Shown: in pieces, positions 63,180 to 64,000 of the stretch
How the letters are laid out: each line of letters starts with the position of its first letter
Numbering within the stretch: the first letter of the stretch is position 1
Assembly: GCA_004794785.1 (NCBI GenBank)
Contig: SJOL01007654.1
Coordinates: 35,792 to 99,791, forward strand
Direction: 5' to 3'
Length of the DNA stretch: 64,000 nt
Source: Opisthorchis felineus
Taxonomy: Eukaryota > Platyhelminthes > Trematoda > Opisthorchiida > Opisthorchiidae
Notes under the pieces: model-generated
Database searches by the model: none
What the model was told of the DNA's origin: nothing
The model's input: only the letters and a program-made list of their open reading frames with translations
Translations under genes and position numbers: made by a program

Positions 63180-64000
63180 AAAGGGCAATGAGGACAGGTC
63201 TTCTACGACTTGGCGCCTAGAAGACGATAACTATCCTACGTATGGAGCAGACAAGCCCGAAAGGCGGACTTCTCCTTTTGCAGAAACAATCCAACGCCAC
63301 AATGTAGACCTGTCCAAAAGCAGTGAGATTCTGCTAGTTGACAAAGAAGTGCAACAAGAGGCTGATTAACGTTTTATTCTCTGGTGGAGTGGGACGACAC
63401 AAGAAAGCCAACATGAACACTGTGTTGAATTCGCAGTCACAGATCACGTGAATCAGAGAGTAATAGATGAAGCGAACTGGGTCAACTAGAGAACAATGGC
63501 AATCCGGCTGTTTGGTACAAGGTTCACCAGAGTTATTAGTGTCGGTGTCCTCCAAAACTCTATATATAGATGGGAGAGTAATACATTCTGCGGCAAATTG
63601 TCGGATTTCGTCAGATCTGCACCTACGAGAGACTCTCTTTTCCAGCTAGGCTTGATAAACCTGAAAGAAGCTACGGAATTCAGTTGGAATCCGACCGGTT
63701 AACGCCAATGATGGAAGACTACTGACGCTGTGTGCAACATTTGAAATCCAAATAACAAGAATGTGGCTCAGTGTGGGGTAGACCACGAAAACTCACTGAA
63801 GAAATAGGCACGGAAACTAACCCAATACATTATTGTGCGGCATACGGAACCCGGGAATCCGACTAGCACGGGGATGACGGGTGAGGCTGAATGCCATGCG
63901 GATGACTATATGGTGCGAGCCAAAGTGCACGTCGCCTACAGAAAACCGCCACCCCGGGGATCAGAGGGAAACCCATCCAGTTTGAATGTGAAAAAGCTCG
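63180..64000 (+). mobile_element. LINE endonuclease (EEP/APE type) region, cut by the window end
   Basis: Frames give DKPERRTSPFAETIQRHNVD then LSKSSEILLVDKEVQQEAD (63249-63365), LFSGGVGRHKKAN (about 63373-63411) and DHVNQRV. These fit the RPERRTALVAxELxRYxVDIAALSETRFxExGxLxExGAGYTLFWSGRxxxERR order of LINE apurinic-type endonucleases. Later frames give ADDYMVRAKVHVAY and NPSSLNVKKL, the end of the domain and the linker. The last 34 bases nearly repeat 55384-55417, placing the two copies in one family and orientation. Stops show that it is inactive. Confidence 0.8.

Overview
The window looks like nuclear DNA of a parasitic flatworm, most likely a trematode of the opisthorchiid type (Clonorchis/Opisthorchis). 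That is my inference. It rests on spliced GT-AG genes with long repeat-filled introns, decayed non-LTR retrotransposons, a tRNA-derived SINE whose chance translations resemble strings I remember from predicted opisthorchiid proteins, and hammerhead-ribozyme repeats of the kind known from trematodes. The species cannot be fixed from this sequence alone.

One protein-coding gene can be read from start codon to stop. It is a cytoplasmic polyadenylation element-binding protein of the CPEB2/3/4 (Drosophila Orb2) class, on the + strand, in six coding exons: 6981-9258, 11102-11191, 12533-12651, 15183-15297, 26757-26938 and 38919-39143. It predicts 1002 residues. The 2.3 kb first exon encodes a long low-complexity N-terminus. 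The five short exons encode RRM1, RRM2 and a C-terminal ZZ zinc-binding domain. Splice phases agree at every junction. A pyrimidine-rich stretch after the stop (39144 to about 42480) is a plausible long 3' UTR, with one AATAAA and UUUUUAU elements.

Layout: 1-6980 is upstream non-coding DNA with LINE and SINE remnants. 6981-39143 is the CPEB gene; introns 4 and 5 are each about 12 kb and hold LINE fragments and SINEs in both orientations. 39144-42480 is the probable 3' UTR. From 42.5 kb to the end I recognise no host gene. That part holds one SINE, two copies of a hammerhead-bearing tRNA-derived repeat, an apparently intact hammerhead ribozyme, one 5'-truncated LINE (about 55.3-57.5 kb) and the endonuclease half of a second LINE of the same family that runs off the window end.

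The most interesting system is the set of hammerhead ribozymes on the minus strand. One (47477-47519) has a complete core and all stems. Two (near 47.95 and 54.66 kb) sit just downstream of a tRNA-like pol III head in a repeat of about 220 bp, and each is damaged at a different place. Three further sites (37.1, 51.5 and 60.3 kb) look like decayed relatives. Another repeat copy (33122-33151) matches the flank of the intact ribozyme up to exactly the predicted self-cleavage point.
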